From Acinetobacter chinensis (lineage in GTDB: Bacteria; Pseudomonadota; Gammaproteobacteria; Pseudomonadales; Moraxellaceae): a stretch of DNA of 64,000 nucleotides. The translations under genes were made by a program, and so were the position numbers. Below the pieces are notes generated by a model, which was given only the letters and a program-made list of their open reading frames with translations, did not search any database and was not told the DNA's origin. Location: NCBI RefSeq assembly GCF_002165375.2, contig NZ_CP032134.1, forward strand, positions 2,852,001-2,916,000, given 5' to 3'. Numbering within the stretch: the first letter of the stretch is position 1; each line of letters begins with the position of its first letter. This document shows positions 61,514 to 64,000 of this stretch, piece after piece.

Positions 61514-63394
61514 TTATGGTTTTACCTGACCTGACTGATAACAGCTGGAAACCTCAATCGCACCAATCGTACCACCTGTATTTTTTGCCAGCTCTTTATC
61601 GGCATCCGATGGGTTATTGTCAGTCTGTCCAGTATAAATCAGCATCATGGAATTATAAATATTAGTCCATGCCACTGTTCCACCACTGAAATCAGTCATT
61701 GAAATAAAGCGTCCTGCACCGCTTAACAACTGCTCCAGGTTAACACGTGCTCCACCAATCACCAGTGCATCTGCTGAACTGGAAGTACTGGTCTGAATTT
61801 GAGTATTCATTCCAATCACTGCACCATCTATCTCTTTAAAGACAGGGTTTGCCAGAATCAGACGCGTTGTTACAGCTTTGTTGTCAGTATCCGTTGCACC
61901 CAGTACACCTATTCGATACTGACTGCTTTGCTCTGTCACAGGTGAACATGCTGGCGTCCAGTCTGTATCAGAAGTAAAATCTGTACGCACATTACCAAAC
62001 TGATCCAATACAACAGGCAATTTCACATTAGCTTTACTGGTGTCCGAAAATTTAAACTCAATAGTTGCATAAATCGGGAATACATATTTTTCACCAGAAG
62101 CAACGTTTTTAACAGATTTAAAGACCCGGTTGTCCAGATGACCTACAGGGAAATACTTATACGCATCGAATGAGCCATGATACTGATCCGTGCCGAGTGT
62201 CTGCTTCCACAAGCCATATTCTTCAGGCTTACCTTTGTCATATTTAGTCAGCAGTTTGTAGAAACCTTCTGTCCCTGCAATCATATAGTCATTATAGACT
62301 TTACCTTGAGTGATCATAAAATCCTCAGAAGGTATATCACTTACAGCAAACCGGAACGGCCCTGTAATACTCCTGGTCAGCGGATTCACCCAGTTGGTCT
62401 GCTCAGCTGCAACCATACGAGCCGGACGGGTTTTTTTGATCAATTCAGAAGAAACACCCAGAATCTGACTGGCAGTATTTGAAGCAACTTTACCTTTCCA
62501 CTGCACGCCATAACCAAAAGTATAACCCTGACGATCCGTCAGGATCAGATACTGACCGATCATATGACTTAAGTCAGCATCGGTAGATTTACAGTCACTC
62601 TTATTACAACCATATAAGCCTTGCGGAAGAATTGAATCCTCTTTGGCAAGCACAGGATAACCTGCCTGATAAGTTGCAGAATTGCTCATATTCACCAGCA
62701 TTTTTAATGCTTCAAGTGCTTCTGCATCTGTAATGGAACCGGCATCAGTCCACGGCTTGATTTTATTGATATAAGCCCCAGACTGATAATCTGCCACTGT
62801 AATTGAACTGAGTATTTCTTCCAGCTTGTCCATTTTTGGTGGTAACAGATAGATAGGCTGAACATCGCCAGCCACACGCTGGTTAGCTTCCATGCCTACT
62901 GCCTGGAAAATTTTGACCAGTGCCATAGCAACCTGAATGGTTGGATCAGATGCATCCAGTGACTGTGCCGCTTTACCCGTCAAGCCTTTTGCCATATCGA
63001 GTATGCTTAAACGTGGCAGGCTGGCACTGACTGTACTTACCACACCAATATCAGATAGTGCCACCGTACCAAAATCTACAGTTTTGACCCCTTTATCACC
63101 GCGCAGGAAGAAATGAATCTGATCACCTTCCGTACATTTTCCTGTGGCTGCATTACTCTTAGCTTCAATTAAAGTAATAAAAACGTTATCACGATCACTG
63201 CTACAGGTAAAATTCAGACCATCAACAGGATAGTCCAGAGCAAATTCAACACAGTTCTGACCTGAAACACAGCTACCATTCTGATAAACCACAGATTTTG
63301 GTTCTGGTATAACATTCGCACTTTCGCCACCACAGCCACTCAGGGCAGCAAAACCTGCTGTGAGTGCAAAGGGTAATAAATATTGTTTTTTCAT
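61514..63394 (-). CDS. filF: FilF-like surface lipoprotein (putative pilus assembly)
   Basis: Exported lipoprotein of 626 aa. The signal peptide has lipobox AALSGC (C21). The mature part has several cysteine pairs near the N terminus (SCVSGQNC, FTCSSD, GKCTEGD) and no catalytic motif. Size, lipobox and its place directly after a FilE-like gene match the Acinetobacter protein called FilF. The pilus label is historical and function is not proven. It begins 18 bp after the upstream gene. Confidence 0.65.
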   Translation of the reverse strand: MKKQYLLPFALTAGFAALSGCGGESANVIPEPKSVVYQNGSCVSGQNCVEFALDYPVDGLNFTCSSDRDNVFITLIEAKSNAATGKCTEGDQIHFFLRGDKGVKTVDFGTVALSDIGVVSTVSASLPRLSILDMAKGLTGKAAQSLDASDPTIQVAMALVKIFQAVGMEANQRVAGDVQPIYLLPPKMDKLEEILSSITVADYQSGAYINKIKPWTDAGSITDAEALEALKMLVNMSNSATYQAGYPVLAKEDSILPQGLYGCNKSDCKSTDADLSHMIGQYLILTDRQGYTFGYGVQWKGKVASNTASQILGVSSELIKKTRPARMVAAEQTNWVNPLTRSITGPFRFAVSDIPSEDFMITQGKVYNDYMIAGTEGFYKLLTKYDKGKPEEYGLWKQTLGTDQYHGSFDAYKYFPVGHLDNRVFKSVKNVASGEKYVFPIYATIEFKFSDTSKANVKLPVVLDQFGNVRTDFTSDTDWTPACSPVTEQSSQYRIGVLGATDTDNKAVTTRLILANPVFKEIDGAVIGMNTQIQTSTSSSADALVIGGARVNLEQLLSGAGRFISMTDFSGGTVAWTNIYNSMMLIYTGQTDNNPSDADKELAKNTGGTIGAIEVSSCYQSGQVKP

Positions 63395-63412
63395 TTCTGA
63401 TTCCCTTTTTCC

Positions 63413-64000
63413 TTAGCGGATTGCCACTAATTTGAGCTGACCATGATTAGCCAGTGCCTGATTTTCCATATCAAGTGCTGATGCCAATGGAGTTAATAAA
63501 ATATATCGGGTCTGCTCTGGCAGCTGAACAACCCCCTGTACAACCTCATGGCTGAACATATTACTTGCCGTATTCTGGCTCTTGAAACCACCTGCACCTT
63601 CAAGCACACATGCTTTTTCATCCAGAAAAACAACAAATGGCCAGTAAAACTCAGGCTTTTGCTGACTGGCTGCATAGGAGTTAATCTGAATATTCTTTAA
63701 AGCTCCCTCAAGATGAATCACTTCATAATCAAAATGATCTTTCAAAGGTGCTCTGGGCCAGACATTCACATCCGAATCGAGCTTCAGTGATTTTGCCTTT
63801 TTGACTTTTTTATCCGTAAAACACTGCTGACCCAGGCTGTCTACCGCTTCCTGCTGTGGAACACGATAATATGTTGTAGCCAGCACAACGGGCGTATTGT
63901 CTTTAACATTGCGGTTGAACATACTGTTCAGCAGTGATCGGCTCACCCCTTTTTCACGCTCAACAATCTGCAGTCTCGCACCACCACCATTTTTTGTATC
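63413..64000 (-). CDS. filE: FilE-like protein, 5' end outside the window
   Basis: The frame is open to the window edge, so only the C-terminal 195 or so residues are seen (including ...LQIVEREKGVSRSLLNSMF). The sequence TTYYRVPQQEAVDSLGQQCF and ALASALDMENQALANHGQLK-type helices are not assignable to a domain. Named FilE-like only because it precedes a FilF-like gene in the same operon order as in Acinetobacter. A GTG at 63944 could start a shorter protein but lacks support. Confidence 0.5.
   Translation of the reverse strand, partial: DTKNGGGARLQIVEREKGVSRSLLNSMFNRNVKDNTPVVLATTYYRVPQQEAVDSLGQQCFTDKKVKKAKSLKLDSDVNVWPRAPLKDHFDYEVIHLEGALKNIQINSYAASQQKPEFYWPFVVFLDEKACVLEGAGGFKSQNTASNMFSHEVVQGVVQLPEQTRYILLTPLASALDMENQALANHGQLKLVAIR

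Noticed and set aside
1..64000. CRISPR arrays and tRNA genes
   Set aside because: No regularly spaced repeats of CRISPR type and no tRNA cloverleaf apart from the tRNA-like part of ssrA were found.

Overview
The window looks like a chromosomal segment of an Acinetobacter species, probably an environmental one. The tmRNA encodes the tag ANDESYALAA. At the right edge are genes of the Acinetobacter-type filE/filF pair, and a small membrane protein resembles the Acinetobacter ABZJ_00895 family. Base composition is moderately AT-rich. The genus call is an inference from gene content; no rRNA is present.

Layout. (1) Positions 1-3816: a GNAT acetyltransferase, a MocR-type regulator, and a divergent two-gene operon it probably controls (class II aldolase and DapA-like lyase). 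(2) 3812-5016: an intact IS3-family element inserted into the 3' end of the DapA-like gene, with a TATA target duplication. (3) About 5129-26388: a putative 21-kb genomic island joined to the 3' end of ssrA. It carries a P4-type integrase, AlpA-type regulator, recombination-directionality-like protein, YqaJ exonuclease, DUF932 protein and a Gp2/YfjJ-type HUH-like replication protein. Its cargo is a methyltransferase/HNH pair and a tightly coupled four-gene operon: SNF2 helicase, AIPR protein, type III Mod and type III Res. It also carries a 280-bp structured region upstream of a small-protein/lipoprotein operon and an AT-rich orphan gene. (4) 26.4-64 kb: mostly core chromosome. This includes ssrA, glpK, emrAB, a thioesterase, hemB, thiO, a TIGR01777 epimerase, vapBC, acnD, ybjN-like, ygfZ, an OLD-family nuclease, a frameshifted remnant, a Sel1 protein, namA, oprB, mutM-ppiC, mscL, a DKNYY protein, typA, an NCS2 permease, rsmC, an amino-acid permease, a C39-like protein and the end of the fil cluster.

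How it fits together. The four-gene cluster is the best candidate for an unusual defence system. All four junctions are translationally coupled (TAAATG, TAAATG, ATGA), so a SNF2 remodeller, an AIPR protein with a visible D...QxK nuclease signature and a complete type III modification/restriction pair appear to be made as one unit. A 20-bp palindrome lies just upstream and may be its operator. The second candidate is the non-coding region 20382-20675. It contains several nested complementary blocks, and one of them (TTTGGGTA) can pair with either of two copies of TACCCAAA, the second abutting a Shine-Dalgarno sequence. This could be a bistable RNA switch, or a structured replication or transfer origin of the island.
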